Of a DNA stretch of 64,000 bases, positions 51,321-60,712 are shown piece by piece (position 1 is the first letter of the stretch; each line of letters starts with the position of its first letter). A program made the position numbers and the translations under genes. The stretch comes from Lachnospiraceae bacterium (GTDB taxonomy: Bacteria > Bacillota > Clostridia > Lachnospirales > Lachnospiraceae), in the NCBI GenBank assembly GCA_017468395.1, contig JAFUIR010000022.1, forward strand, positions 1 to 64,000. The letters run 5' to 3'. The notes beneath the pieces are model-generated. The model did no database searches and was not told the origin of the DNA. It was given only the letters and a program-made list of their open reading frames with translations.

Positions 51321-53993
51321 ATGAAGAAAAAGTGGTTTTACCTGTTAGCCTTTTTAATACCCTTTGTAGCCATGCTTGGGATTTGCATTGCCAATGGGGT
51401 ATATCCTTTTGGGAAAAACAGTTTCATGCACTGTGATATGTACCACCAGTATGTGCCTTTTTTGACGGCTTTTTGGAGAAAATTGCATGAAGGGGAAGGC
51501 TTGGTTCAGGCGTGGAATTTGGGACTGGGAACTGAGTTTGCGGCAGTGTATGCCTATTATCTGGCAACGCCCACAAACTGGCTGGTTTATTTTTGCCCGG
51601 AGCATTTGATTATCGAATACATGACCTTCATGATTTTGATAAAGATTGCGCTCTGCGGCCCCACGTTTGCGTATTTTCTCCGTACCAAATTTAATTCGGG
51701 CAGTCCTATGATACTGGGCTTTTCCACCCTATATGCTTTGTCAGGATTTGTGGCGGCATACAATTGGAATCACATGTGGATGGACGTGATTTGGCTGGCA
51801 CCACTGATACTTATAGGACTGGAAAAATTGGTAAAAGAACGGAAATGTAAATTGTATTGTCTGGCTCTTACGGCATCTATTTTTACCAATTATTATTTGT
51901 CTATTATGCTCTGTATCTTTTTGGTGTTTTACTTTTTGGTACTGCTGTTTACAGGCGGACTGAAATGGAAAGAAAAAGCAGTGGCGATTCTTAATTTCGG
52001 CGTGCATTCCCTGTTGGCAGGAGGAATGACGGCCATACTTTTGATTCCGGTAATGTACGCTATGAGAGCCACCGGTTTTGATGACTCTACGTTTCCTAAA
52101 AATTGGGAATTTTACTTTAATGGTCTGGAAGTTTTGACCAGACACTTTTTAACCATACCTAAAGAAATCGGCTTGGACCATTGGCCCAATATATACTGCG
52201 GCATCAGTGTGTTTTTGCTGGTTCCCATGTATCTGTTTTGCGGGAAGATACCACTTAGGCAAAGAATTGCAAAAGTGCTTTTGGCGGCATTTATGATGCT
52301 CAGTTTTTGCACTAATATATTGAATTTTTTGTGGCATGGCTTTAATTATCCCAACAGTTTGCCGGCGAGACAGTCGTACCTTTATATTTTTCTGATTTTG
52401 ACCATGGGATATGAAGTAGTAATGCACGTTCGGGAGTGGAAGGTGCTTTGGTTTACACTGGCAGCAGTTTTAGGTACTGCGGTTATGGCACTTTGCAGTA
52501 TTTTTGTGACTACGGAAGGGTTTACCGTGGCGGTTGCGGCGGCTTCCTGGTGTTTCTTTTGCGTGTATGTGCTGCTGGCAATTTTGTGCTTTTTACTGCC
52601 AAAGAGAAGAATGGTTTTGATGTGGCTGGTTATTGCCATTTTTGTGGGAGAAAGTACGTTTAATATGGCCCAGACCAGTGTGCCTGTGGTGCAGCGTAAC
52701 TATTATGCAACAAAATGGGAAAACTATGAAAATCTGCTGGAGATTGCAAAGGAAGAAAACGAGGAAGAAGATTTTTACCGTTTCCAAAGTTTTTGTTATA
52801 TGACGAAAAACGATGGTATGCTTGCGGGTTACCCCGGCATTTCCGTATTTTCCTCTACCACAAACAGTTCTGTGAAGGATTTGTATAACAAAATGGGAAT
52901 GGAAGGAACAAAAGTATCTTACTATTCCGAGGGGACAACGGCCCTCACCAGTGCCATGCTCGGCGTGCGTTATACATTCTCCGAAAATGAGGAAGATGAG
53001 GCGCTTTACCGTCTGGCAGGGGAAAGCGGTAAGATGAAACTTTATGAAAATAGGTACACGCTTCCTGTGGGGTATGTGCTTTCCCATAAAGAACTTACGA
53101 AACTGGAAGAAATTATAAATGCAGGCGGTGCCAATAATATTCAAACCCAAAATAAAATGTCAGCGTCTCTTGGTATCGCAGGAAATCTGTTTGTCTATAT
53201 GGGGCAGGGAGAAGCGCTTAGCCCTAAAGAGGATGGTCATTATTACGCATTTTTATCGGGAGACAGCGGCGATACGGTCATCATGAGCCAAGTACTGGGT
53301 TTGACCGGTGAAGTCAATGGTGCGAATGGTGATGGGAATGAAAAAGAAACTGTAGAAAGTGCAGAAAATACAAAAGAATTTGACGGTTTGAAAAAAAACT
53401 GTATTATTGATTTGGGGGCATTGGAAGCCTGTTCTTCTTGGAAACTGACCAAGGAAGGCAATGAAAAGTCACCTGTGAAAGCATGGTTTTATAAATTGGA
53501 TGAGTCTGTTTTAGGTCAGTTGGTGGAAAAAATGGGTAAGACTCCTTTTAAAGTGACGGATTATGAAGATGGTTTCATGAAGGGAACGGTAACCGTGGAA
53601 AAGGAAGGGCGGATGCTTTTTTCCATTCCCGCAGACGAAGGATGGCACATTACGGTAGATGGCAAGGAAGTGGAGCCGGAAAGATGGATGGATGCGTTTA
53701 TCAGTATTTCCTTGGAGTCCGGAGAACATGAAATTGTAATGACTTATAAGGTGCAGGGGCTTTTGGCGGGGCTTGGAATTTCTCTGATTTGCCTCGGACT
53801 TTTCGTTATCATAGCTGCCGGTGAGAAAAAACGGGTGACGCGATACTTGGCAACAAAGCAGGCGCAGGAAATACCGGGAACAGCAGAAACAGAGCAGGAA
53901 ATCGAAATAGCCGGGCAGGAAACCCAAGAAAGCGGTCAGGAAGCAGAACAGCAGGAACAGAATATAGAAATGCAGGAGAGTGAAAATGGGTAA
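51321..53993 (+). CDS. YfhO family membrane protein (GT-C-like)
   Basis: This 890-residue protein has about 13 membrane segments in the first 470 residues, with the conserved first extracellular loop YPFGKNSFMHCDMYHQYVPF carrying the Asp typical of GT-C glycosyltransferases. A large extracytoplasmic beta-rich domain (about 480-800), one further segment near 820 and a Gln/Glu-rich tail follow. In Gram-positives YfhO proteins add sugars to lipoteichoic acid; that role is by family only. AAGGAG lies 11 bases before the ATG. Its stop overlaps the start of the phosphofructokinase gene. Confidence 0.9.
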   Translation: MKKKWFYLLAFLIPFVAMLGICIANGVYPFGKNSFMHCDMYHQYVPFLTAFWRKLHEGEGLVQAWNLGLGTEFAAVYAYYLATPTNWLVYFCPEHLIIEYMTFMILIKIALCGPTFAYFLRTKFNSGSPMILGFSTLYALSGFVAAYNWNHMWMDVIWLAPLILIGLEKLVKERKCKLYCLALTASIFTNYYLSIMLCIFLVFYFLVLLFTGGLKWKEKAVAILNFGVHSLLAGGMTAILLIPVMYAMRATGFDDSTFPKNWEFYFNGLEVLTRHFLTIPKEIGLDHWPNIYCGISVFLLVPMYLFCGKIPLRQRIAKVLLAAFMMLSFCTNILNFLWHGFNYPNSLPARQSYLYIFLILTMGYEVVMHVREWKVLWFTLAAVLGTAVMALCSIFVTTEGFTVAVAAASWCFFCVYVLLAILCFLLPKRRMVLMWLVIAIFVGESTFNMAQTSVPVVQRNYYATKWENYENLLEIAKEENEEEDFYRFQSFCYMTKNDGMLAGYPGISVFSSTTNSSVKDLYNKMGMEGTKVSYYSEGTTALTSAMLGVRYTFSENEEDEALYRLAGESGKMKLYENRYTLPVGYVLSHKELTKLEEIINAGGANNIQTQNKMSASLGIAGNLFVYMGQGEALSPKEDGHYYAFLSGDSGDTVIMSQVLGLTGEVNGANGDGNEKETVESAENTKEFDGLKKNCIIDLGALEACSSWKLTKEGNEKSPVKAWFYKLDESVLGQLVEKMGKTPFKVTDYEDGFMKGTVTVEKEGRMLFSIPADEGWHITVDGKEVEPERWMDAFISISLESGEHEIVMTYKVQGLLAGLGISLICLGLFVIIAAGEKKRVTRYLATKQAQEIPGTAETEQEIEIAGQETQESGQEAEQQEQNIEMQESENG

Positions 53994-55218
53994 TATCATC
54001 GTAGGACAATCAGGCGGCCCCACAGCGGTCATTAATGCTTCTGTTGCAGGAGTGTACAAAAGAGCAAAGCAGGCAGGAGTGCCGAAAGTATACGGAATGG
54101 TATACGGTATACAAGGTTTTTTGGAAGGAAAAGTAATTGATTTAGACGATTACTTAAGTACCGGAGAGGGAATGGAGTTGTTGAAGCGTACCCCGGCAGC
54201 TTTTTTGGGCTCGTGCCGCTTTAAGTTGCCTTCCATTCAAACAGGGGAAGAGTTGTACGAAAACATATTTCAAATGCTGGAAAAGTATGATATAGATGCT
54301 TTCTTTTATATTGGTGGCAACGATTCCATGGATACGGTAAAAATGTTATCCGATTATGCGGCGCAGAAAGGGAAGCGTCAGCGTTTTATCGGAGTGCCCA
54401 AAACCATTGACAATGATTTGCCCATCACAGACCACTGTCCGGGGTATGGTTCTGCGGCAAAATACATTGCTACTTCTTTAAAAGAAATTATCCGTGACAA
54501 TGCGGTTTACGGGGACTATCGGACGGCGGTATTGATTGTAGAGATTATGGGACGCCATGCGGGATGGCTTACAGCGGCGGCGCATCTGGCAAAAGATGCC
54601 AGTTGTGAAGGTGTGGATGCCATTTATCTGCCGGAAAAAAGTTTTGATTTAAGTCTCTTTTTACAAAAAATAAGAGAACTGACCCAGAAAAAGCGTTCTG
54701 TTGTTATTGCAGTGTCGGAAGGTGTGAAAACTCCCGAAGGAAGGTTTGTTTGTGAACTGGACGGCGCCGGAGGCGAGATAGATGTCTTTGGACATACGCA
54801 GCTTAGCGGTTGTGGTGCTTTTTTGGCAAGTTATGTGCAGGATAGGCTGGGGGTAAAAGCCAGAGCAGTGGAATTGTCCACGTTGCAAAGAGCAGCTACA
54901 CATTTGGCATCTTTAACAGATATTGAAGAAGCAGTTATGGCAGGTGAAGCGGCAGTAAGTGCAGCCTTGGAAGGAATGAGCGGAGTAATGGTTACTTTAA
55001 AAAGAGATTCCGATATGCCCTATCACTGTACCACAGAGGTTTATGACATTCATAAGATTGCCAATATCGAGCGAAAGGTTCCGGTGGAGTGGATTGGCAA
55101 GGATGGTTGCAGCTTAAGACCGGAGTATGAAGCCTATGCAAGACCTCTTATTTTGGGAGAATTGCAGCCGATTTATGAGGGAGGAACCCCAAAACATCTG
55201 GTGCGGAAAGAGCAATAA
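53986..55218 (+). CDS. Diphosphate-dependent 6-phosphofructokinase
   Basis: This 410-residue PFK has the N-terminal GQSGGPTAVINAS loop, GGNDSMDT with Asp113 where ATP-enzymes have Gly (the mark of PPi use), VPKTIDNDLP with Lys139, and EIMGRHAGW. It phosphorylates fructose 6-phosphate with PPi in glycolysis, reversibly. I chose ATG 53986 (GGAGAG upstream), overlapping the yfhO-like stop; the neighbour is probably coincidental. A LacI gene with its own promoter follows. Confidence 0.94.
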   Translation: MGNIIVGQSGGPTAVINASVAGVYKRAKQAGVPKVYGMVYGIQGFLEGKVIDLDDYLSTGEGMELLKRTPAAFLGSCRFKLPSIQTGEELYENIFQMLEKYDIDAFFYIGGNDSMDTVKMLSDYAAQKGKRQRFIGVPKTIDNDLPITDHCPGYGSAAKYIATSLKEIIRDNAVYGDYRTAVLIVEIMGRHAGWLTAAAHLAKDASCEGVDAIYLPEKSFDLSLFLQKIRELTQKKRSVVIAVSEGVKTPEGRFVCELDGAGGEIDVFGHTQLSGCGAFLASYVQDRLGVKARAVELSTLQRAATHLASLTDIEEAVMAGEAAVSAALEGMSGVMVTLKRDSDMPYHCTTEVYDIHKIANIERKVPVEWIGKDGCSLRPEYEAYARPLILGELQPIYEGGTPKHLVRKEQ

Positions 55219-55248
55219 AATGAAATGAAAAAGAAAGAAAAACAACGC

Positions 55249-55277
55249 TTGACATTCTGTCAGGCGTTTTGTATTAT
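55249..55277 (+). promoter_or_regulatory. Promoter of LacI-malQ unit
   Basis: TTGACA (55249-55254), 17 bases, then TATTAT (55272-55277). An operator lies immediately downstream. Confidence 0.85.
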
Positions 55278-55284
55278 GGTTAAA

Positions 55285-55296
55285 GAAAACGTTTTC
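55285..55296. promoter_or_regulatory. LacI-family operator, autoregulatory
   Basis: GAAAACGTTTTC is a perfect 12-base palindrome with central CG, covering the expected transcription start of the promoter at 55249. It is 16 bases before the LacI start codon. Binding would block its own gene and malQ. Confidence 0.8.
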
Positions 55297-55311
55297 CGAA
55301 AGGAGAAAAAG

Positions 55312-56301
55312 ATGGTTTCCATTAAAGATGTAGCGAAGCATGCAGGGGTGGCAATATCTACGGTTTCCAAGGTTTTGAACAATTATCCGAACATCAGTGA
55401 GGCAACCAAAGAAAAGGTAAATGCGTCCATTAAGGAGCTTGGCTTTGTGCCAAACACCATTGCGGCGGCGCTTTCTTCCAAACAGTCGGGGAGAGTGGCG
55501 CTTTTGATTAACCCTGTGACAAAGACTCAGGTAATTGATGAAATCAGTATGCAATATCTGTCCGGCGCACTTTTTCAGGCGGAAGAAATGCGGCTGGATG
55601 TGATTACGGTGTTTTTTTCCATGATTCAGAATAAGAGTCTGGCAGAAGTCATTGCTTATTTTAAGTCGCAAAATATTTCAGGCATTATTATTTACGGTTT
55701 GAGCAAAGATGATAAAGTACTGCATGAGCTTATAAAGACAAAGTCTTTTAAAATTGTGCTGGTGGATGCACCGCTGATAAATGACAGTACTTCCACGGTC
55801 TGGATTGACCAGAAGAAGGCTCAGTATGAGGTGGCAAAAAGAGTTATAACAGAAAATAAATGCAAAAGTGTTTTGTACATTGCCGGAAAGAAAAACGGCT
55901 ATGTTACCGAGGAACGTTTAAAAGGGATCCGTCAGTTGGCAAAGGATATGGAATTGGACCTTTTGGTCAAAAATGGGGAGTTTAGCGAATTGAGTGCCAG
56001 AAAACTGACCTTTCAATTTGCTGCCAAGTATGATGCGGTCGTTTGCGCATCGGATCTGATGGCCATCGGTACCATGAAAGCGTTGACCGAAATGGACATT
56101 TTCAGACCGGTCTGCGGTTTTGACGGATTAATGCTGATGGGATATGTAGGAAAACAGATGTATACCATCAGGCAGAACTTCAGGAATCTTTCACTGGAAG
56201 CAGTAAAGGAACTGGACCGCCTTATGAAAGTGGAAAAGGGCAGGGAACTTATCATGCCCCATACCATAGAACGGTTACAGTATTTGGACATTATATGTTA
56301 A
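55312..56301 (+). CDS. LacI family transcriptional regulator
   Basis: This 329-residue protein has an N-terminal HTH (SIKDVAKHAGVAISTVSKVLNNYPNISEATKEKV), hinge AAALSSKQSGRVALLI, and a sugar-binding-type sensor domain (VVCASDLMAIGTMKAL, VCGFDG). AGGAG precedes ATG 55312. It probably represses itself and malQ in response to maltose or maltodextrin, judged by position and by the operator at 55285. Confidence 0.93.
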   Translation: MVSIKDVAKHAGVAISTVSKVLNNYPNISEATKEKVNASIKELGFVPNTIAAALSSKQSGRVALLINPVTKTQVIDEISMQYLSGALFQAEEMRLDVITVFFSMIQNKSLAEVIAYFKSQNISGIIIYGLSKDDKVLHELIKTKSFKIVLVDAPLINDSTSTVWIDQKKAQYEVAKRVITENKCKSVLYIAGKKNGYVTEERLKGIRQLAKDMELDLLVKNGEFSELSARKLTFQFAAKYDAVVCASDLMAIGTMKALTEMDIFRPVCGFDGLMLMGYVGKQMYTIRQNFRNLSLEAVKELDRLMKVEKGRELIMPHTIERLQYLDIIC

Positions 56302-56314
56302 AGGGGAATAAAAA

Positions 56315-56434
56315 TTGGAGCGGCTTTTGGATTATAGAAATGATGATGCCGCACTGGACAGTATTGAGAAAATTAAGTATGATAAGAAAAGGAGCTTTAC
56401 AGAGCAGACAGTAAGGCTATGGAGGTTACTATGA
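56315..56434 (+). other. Possible 39-codon reading frame before malQ
   Basis: TTG 56315 opens a frame ending at TGA 56432-56434, overlapping the malQ ATG. The product would begin LERLLDYRNDDAALDSIEKI and continue with a basic, amphipathic end. No ribosome site stands at a good distance, so this may be leader sequence or a remnant. Confidence 0.25.
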
Positions 56435-57936
56435 GAAAAAGTGGTATTTTATTACCTATATCCGCAATTCCTTCCGGATATGGAATCGGGGGCTTTTCCA
56501 AAGAAGCCTATGCATTTGTGGATTTTTTAAAGGCGGCAGGACAGAAATTGTGGCAGATTTTGCCCTTGGGACCTACCGGGTACGGCGATTCACCCTATCA
56601 GTCTTTTTCCACATTCGCAGGCAATCCTTATTATATTGATTTGGAGGCACTTATTGAGGAAGGCTTGCTTACAAGGGAAGAGTGTGAGGCGCCGGATGTG
56701 GGTGGCAGCAAAGAGTATGTGGATTATGAAAAGATTTATCTTTCCCGTTTTCCCCTTTTGAAACTTGCCTTTGACAGAGCCTTTGGCGAAAAAAATTACG
56801 CTGTGAAGCCGGAATATGTCCGGTTTGTGCGGGAAAATGCTTATTGGCTGGATGATTATGCACTTTATATGGCAGTAAAGGACGCAAGGCAGGGGATGAG
56901 TTTTACCCTCTGGGAAGACGATGTGCGCCTGCGCAAAGAGGATGTCCTTGCAAAATGCAGACAGGATTATGCAAAAGAGGTGGAATTTTATAAATTCCAG
57001 CAGTTTTTGTTTGCTACCCAGTGGAAGGCACTGAAAAAATATGCAAATGAGCAGGGTATCGAAATCGTAGGCGATATTCCCATTTATGTTTCCGCAGACA
57101 GTGCGGATGTTTGGGCAAATCCTAGGTTGTTCCAACTCACTGAGGAAGGCATTCCCAGCGCTGTGGCAGGTTGCCCGCCCGATGCTTTTTCTGCCACCGG
57201 ACAGTTATGGGGCAATCCCCTTTATGACTGGGACTACCACAAAGAAACCGGATACGAGTGGTGGATGCAGCGCATTGCCTATTGCTACGAGTTATATGAT
57301 ATTGTGAGAATTGACCACTTCCGCGGCTTTGACGAATATTGGTCCATTCCTTATGGCGACCCTACCGCTGAGCGCGGCAAATGGGTAAAGGGTCCCGGAT
57401 ATGATATTTTTGACACTATGAAAAAGAAACTGGGAGACAAAGCGGTGATTGCGGAAGATTTAGGTTTCCTGACAGAGTCCGTTTTGGAACTGGTGGCAAA
57501 AACCGGTTATCCCGGAATGAAAGTATTGCAGTTTGCCTTTGATTCCAGAGAGGACAGCGATTATCTGCCTCATAATTATCCTACAAACTGCGTGGTTTAT
57601 ACCGGAACTCACGACAATGATACTACCATCAGTTGGTATTATCAAAGAACCGAGGAAGACAAAGAAATGGCCAACGAGTATTTGGATATTTCCCCGGAAG
57701 AACTGGAAAAAGATAAAAACCGTATTGCCTGGAAACTGATTCGTGCGGCACTTTCCAGTGTGGCAGACACTGCAGTGATTCCTATGCAGGATTATTTGGA
57801 AAAAGGCGGCGAAGCCCGAATCAACATGCCTTCCACTTTGGGAAATAACTGGAAATGGCGCATGACTAAAGAGGTATGCACAGAGGAACTTGCAAAGAAG
57901 ATTAAGAATTTGTGCGCTTTGTACGGAAGAGTATAA
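56431..57936 (+). CDS. malQ: 4-alpha-glucanotransferase (amylomaltase)
   Basis: This 501-residue GH77 enzyme transfers alpha-1,4-glucan segments between maltodextrins in the cytoplasm. Motifs are WQILPLGPTGYGDSPYQSFS, GDIPIYVSADSADVW, RIDHFRGFDEYW (nucleophile Asp), IAEDLG (acid/base Glu) and YTGTHDNDTT. GGAGG precedes ATG 56431. It follows a LacI regulator and ends at a bidirectional terminator shared with the CYTH gene. Confidence 0.97.
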   Translation: MRKSGILLPISAIPSGYGIGGFSKEAYAFVDFLKAAGQKLWQILPLGPTGYGDSPYQSFSTFAGNPYYIDLEALIEEGLLTREECEAPDVGGSKEYVDYEKIYLSRFPLLKLAFDRAFGEKNYAVKPEYVRFVRENAYWLDDYALYMAVKDARQGMSFTLWEDDVRLRKEDVLAKCRQDYAKEVEFYKFQQFLFATQWKALKKYANEQGIEIVGDIPIYVSADSADVWANPRLFQLTEEGIPSAVAGCPPDAFSATGQLWGNPLYDWDYHKETGYEWWMQRIAYCYELYDIVRIDHFRGFDEYWSIPYGDPTAERGKWVKGPGYDIFDTMKKKLGDKAVIAEDLGFLTESVLELVAKTGYPGMKVLQFAFDSREDSDYLPHNYPTNCVVYTGTHDNDTTISWYYQRTEEDKEMANEYLDISPEELEKDKNRIAWKLIRAALSSVADTAVIPMQDYLEKGGEARINMPSTLGNNWKWRMTKEVCTEELAKKIKNLCALYGRV

Positions 57937-57939
57937 TGA

Positions 57940-57982
57940 AAAAAGCCCGATGTGAAAACTATTTCTTATCGGGCTTTTTATA
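57940..57982. terminator. Bidirectional terminator between malQ and CYTH gene
   Basis: AAAAAGCCCGAT (57940-57951) pairs with ATCGGGCTTTTT (57968-57979). Confidence 0.88.
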
Positions 57983-58480
57983 TTATTTGGATTCTTTTGC
58001 GCGGCTTAAGTTGGAATTATGGTAGGCGGGATCGTAGGTAACATCCTCCAAAAACCAGTCGGGAGGAAGGAAGGATTCTGCCGCTTCCTTGCTGCCAAAT
58101 TCCACCTCTGCCAAAGTCAGCGGTGCTAAAGGTTCATCAAAAATATCCAGTTCGATGGTCAGGGTGTAGTCTTCGGGAGGCGTAGCACTTCCTGATTTAA
58201 ACTGTGGATTTTTTAGGGGAATCATATAGCGTTTTTTGGAAATGATGATTCCGTCTGCTTTTTCCAAAAGATGATAATAAGATTCTTCATTTAAAGTAAG
58301 GTTATATTCCTCACGGGCCATCATACCCCGTCCTTTGTAAGTCAGGTAATAGTTATTATCTTCCTTGCGTACCCTGATAACGGGATTGGTATTTAAATAA
58401 GCCTGCTCAATGTGATAAAATGGATAGGATTCCAAATTTTCCGGCAGATGTTTAATTGTAAATTTACGTTCTATTTCCAT
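57983..58480 (-). CDS. CYTH domain protein
   Basis: This 165-residue protein opens with the CYTH signature MEIERKF and has the alternating acidic and basic strands of a triphosphate tunnel (RVRKEDNNYYLTYKG, YTLTIELDIFDEP, LAEVEFGS). Members hydrolyse tripolyphosphate or act as class IV adenylate cyclases; here a triphosphatase is more likely. AAGGAG lies nine bases before the ATG at 58480. Confidence 0.9.
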   Translation of the reverse strand: MEIERKFTIKHLPENLESYPFYHIEQAYLNTNPVIRVRKEDNNYYLTYKGRGMMAREEYNLTLNEESYYHLLEKADGIIISKKRYMIPLKNPQFKSGSATPPEDYTLTIELDIFDEPLAPLTLAEVEFGSKEAAESFLPPDWFLEDVTYDPAYHNSNLSRAKESK

Positions 58481-58624
58481 TTGTACGCTACTCCTTAAAT
58501 AGGCTTAAGTATTGATAGAAAAAATCATCTTTCACTATTTATTATACTTTATTTTTGAAAATAAACAAGGTATACTTATCTTAAGATTTTTTTACGCAAA
58601 GTAAAAAATGACAGGAGGTTTGAT

Positions 58625-59170
58625 ATGAGCAAAATTGCCGTTTTTTTTGCAACAGGATATGAGGAGATAGAGGCGCTTACGGTTGTAGATTTGTGCCGCA
58701 GGGCTAAAATTGAAACAGAGATGATATCTGTTACCGGAGAAGATAGTGTGACCGGTTCCCATGGGATTGCGGTGACAATGGATAAACAGTTTGAAGAAGT
58801 GGATTTTGACAGTCTGGATATGATTGTTTTGCCCGGCGGTATGCCCGGTACCAAAAATTTGGAAGCTCATCAGGGACTTATGGAGCAGTTGGACCGTTTT
58901 TATAAAGAAGGCAGAGGTGTGGCTGCTATTTGTGCGGCGCCCAGCATTTTCGGTCACAGAGGATATTTGAAAGGCAGAAATGCCTGTGCCTATCCCGGTT
59001 TTGAAAGCCATTTGGAGAATGCAAAAGTCAGCGAAAACAGTGTGGAGGTTTCGGAGCATGTGATAACCGGTCGTGGCATGGGATGTGCCATTGATTTTGG
59101 TCTGGCTATCGTAGAGCGTTTTTGCGGCAAAGAGGCAGCGCAGGATTTGGCAAAAGGAATCATTTATTAA
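58625..59170 (+). CDS. DJ-1/PfpI family protein
   Basis: This 181-residue protein has FFATGYEEIEALTVVDLCRRA with the conserved Glu, LPGGMPGTKNL, and the nucleophile-elbow Cys in AAICAAPSIFG. It belongs to the YajL/ThiJ branch (chaperone, deglycase or protease activities are debated). AGGAGG lies upstream of the ATG. Single gene with a strong terminator. Confidence 0.92.
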   Translation: MSKIAVFFATGYEEIEALTVVDLCRRAKIETEMISVTGEDSVTGSHGIAVTMDKQFEEVDFDSLDMIVLPGGMPGTKNLEAHQGLMEQLDRFYKEGRGVAAICAAPSIFGHRGYLKGRNACAYPGFESHLENAKVSENSVEVSEHVITGRGMGCAIDFGLAIVERFCGKEAAQDLAKGIIY

Positions 59171-59188
59171 GTAGCAGGAGAAAATAAA

Positions 59189-59225
59189 AAAGTGTCTCAA
59201 AGCCGAGACTTTGAGACACTCTTTT
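59189..59225. terminator. Terminator of DJ-1 gene
   Basis: AGTGTCTCAAAG (59191-59202) and CTTTGAGACACT (59209-59220) form a perfect 12-bp stem with A run before and T run after. The minus-strand SASP gene converges on it. Confidence 0.9.
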
Positions 59226-59289
59226 CATGCTAAGCGAAAGAAAATCCGCATAAGGTTCTTTTAAAGAACCACTATTTCATGAAATATAT

Positions 59290-59490
59290 TTATTTCATGG
59301 ATTCTTCCTGCTTTTTGATCATTCTACGAACCATTTCACCGCCAATGGAACCTGCTTCTTTAGAAGTAAGATCTCCATTGTAACCTTCTTTCAGGTTGAT
59401 ACCAAGTTCAGATGCTACCTCTGTTTTGAAACGATCCATAGCTGCTTTTGCTTCGGGCACTTCTACTCTATTAGATTTACTAGATGCCAT
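59290..59490 (-). CDS. Small acid-soluble spore protein, alpha/beta type
   Basis: This 66-residue SASP has the family blocks FKTEVASELGI and NGDLTSKEAGSIGGEMVRRMI. The EVASE site for the germination protease GPR is seen as TEVASELGI. It coats spore DNA and protects it from UV. GGAGG lies upstream of the ATG at 59490. It should be expressed in the forespore from a sigma-G promoter, but I could not identify that promoter with confidence. It shows that the organism can sporulate or descends from sporulating ancestors. Confidence 0.95.
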   Translation of the reverse strand: MASSKSNRVEVPEAKAAMDRFKTEVASELGINLKEGYNGDLTSKEAGSIGGEMVRRMIKKQEESMK

Positions 59491-59546
59491 GATATTTACC
59501 TCCGTGTTTTTTGAATTTGACCGCTTGGGTCATTGATTTATTTTCG

Positions 59547-59573
59547 AGATAAGCAATGTTTTATCGCTTATCT
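59547..59573. repeat. Inverted repeat upstream of SASP gene
   Basis: AGATAAGC (59547-59554) and GCTTATCT (59566-59573) form an 8-bp stem in the leader or promoter region of the minus-strand SASP gene, without a T tract. Confidence 0.5.
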
Positions 59574-59696
59574 TGGTCTTAGTATTAGCGTTATGAAAGA
59601 AAATATTATGGTAAGTTTTTCTAATTGATGTTATGATGATTTAGGTTTTTATTTGTTACAGACAGATAAATATATAAAGAAAGAGGAAAGAAACAA

Positions 59697-60692
59697 ATGT
59701 TTAAAGGACTGAAAAAAATAATGGCACTGCTGACGTTGAGTGCGCTGTGCCTTTGCGGCTGCCAAAACGACGCCGAAATACAAAAAGATGTGGAAGAAAC
59801 TACGGTGCGTATAGGCTCCATGAAAGGACCTACCACTCTGGGACTTTTGTCTCTCATGGATGAACAGGAAAAAGGAACCGCAGAAGGAAATTATGAATTT
59901 ACCATGGTTACGGCAGCAGATGAACTGCTTCCTATGGTAATTAAGGGCGAATTGGACATTGCGCTGGTGCCTGCAAACGTGGCGGCTGTGCTTTACCAGA
60001 AAACCGAAGGTCAGATTGCGGTAATTGATATTAATACTCTCGGCGTTCTCTATATGGTTTCCGGCGACAGTTCCATTGCAAATGTTAAGGATTTAAAAGG
60101 AAAAACAATTTACTTGACGGGAAAAGGAACCACACCGGATTTTGTTTTGCAGTACTTGCTTAGTGCAAACGGTATTGCAGTAAGTGATGTGACTTTGGAG
60201 TATAAATCAGAGGCAACAGAGGTTGCGGTACTTTTAGCAGAAAATCCGGATGCCATAGGACTCCTTCCCCAGCCTTTTGTTACTGTGGCATGCGCCCAGA
60301 ACGAGGCTTTGTCGGTAGTTCTTGACACAACTGCAGAATGGAAAAAGATTCAAGGGGAAGACGGCAGCAGTCTTGTAACCGGCGTAACGGTTGTAAGAAA
60401 AGCCTTTTGGGAAGAGCATGAAGGAGCAGTTGCTAACTTCATGGCAGAGCATAAAGAAAGTGCGGAATATGCCAACACTAATGTAGAGCAGGTGGCGGCA
60501 CTGGCGGTAGAAGCAGGCATTATTGCAAAAGAACCAATTGCTGTAAAAGCAATACCGAACTGTAACATTGTATATATAGACGGAGAAGAGATGAAACAGG
60601 CGCTTAGCGGTTATCTGGAGGTGCTCTATGAGCAGTCACCCCAGTCTGTAGGCGGTGTGTTACCCAATGATGATTTTTATTATGTGAAATAA
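59697..60692 (+). CDS. ABC transporter substrate-binding lipoprotein (NMT1/SsuA type)
   Basis: This 331-residue lipoprotein has the lipobox LCLCGC near residue 22. The NMT1-like binding fold shows IGSMKGPTTLGLLSL, MVIKGELDIALVPANVAAVLYQ and LKGKTIYLTGKGTTPDFVL. Such proteins bind thiamine precursors, sulfonates, nitrate or similar small ligands. It is followed after 20 bases by a permease-ATPase fusion that must be its transporter. Confidence 0.9.
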   Translation: MFKGLKKIMALLTLSALCLCGCQNDAEIQKDVEETTVRIGSMKGPTTLGLLSLMDEQEKGTAEGNYEFTMVTAADELLPMVIKGELDIALVPANVAAVLYQKTEGQIAVIDINTLGVLYMVSGDSSIANVKDLKGKTIYLTGKGTTPDFVLQYLLSANGIAVSDVTLEYKSEATEVAVLLAENPDAIGLLPQPFVTVACAQNEALSVVLDTTAEWKKIQGEDGSSLVTGVTVVRKAFWEEHEGAVANFMAEHKESAEYANTNVEQVAALAVEAGIIAKEPIAVKAIPNCNIVYIDGEEMKQALSGYLEVLYEQSPQSVGGVLPNDDFYYVK

Positions 60693-60712
60693 GTAAAATG
60701 TTTTAAAGGAAT

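Noticed and set aside
59697..60692. Binding protein as a thiamine-specific ThiY
   Set aside because: The NMT1-like fold is shared by binders of many small ligands, and no thiamine riboswitch or thi gene is nearby, so no gene symbol is given.
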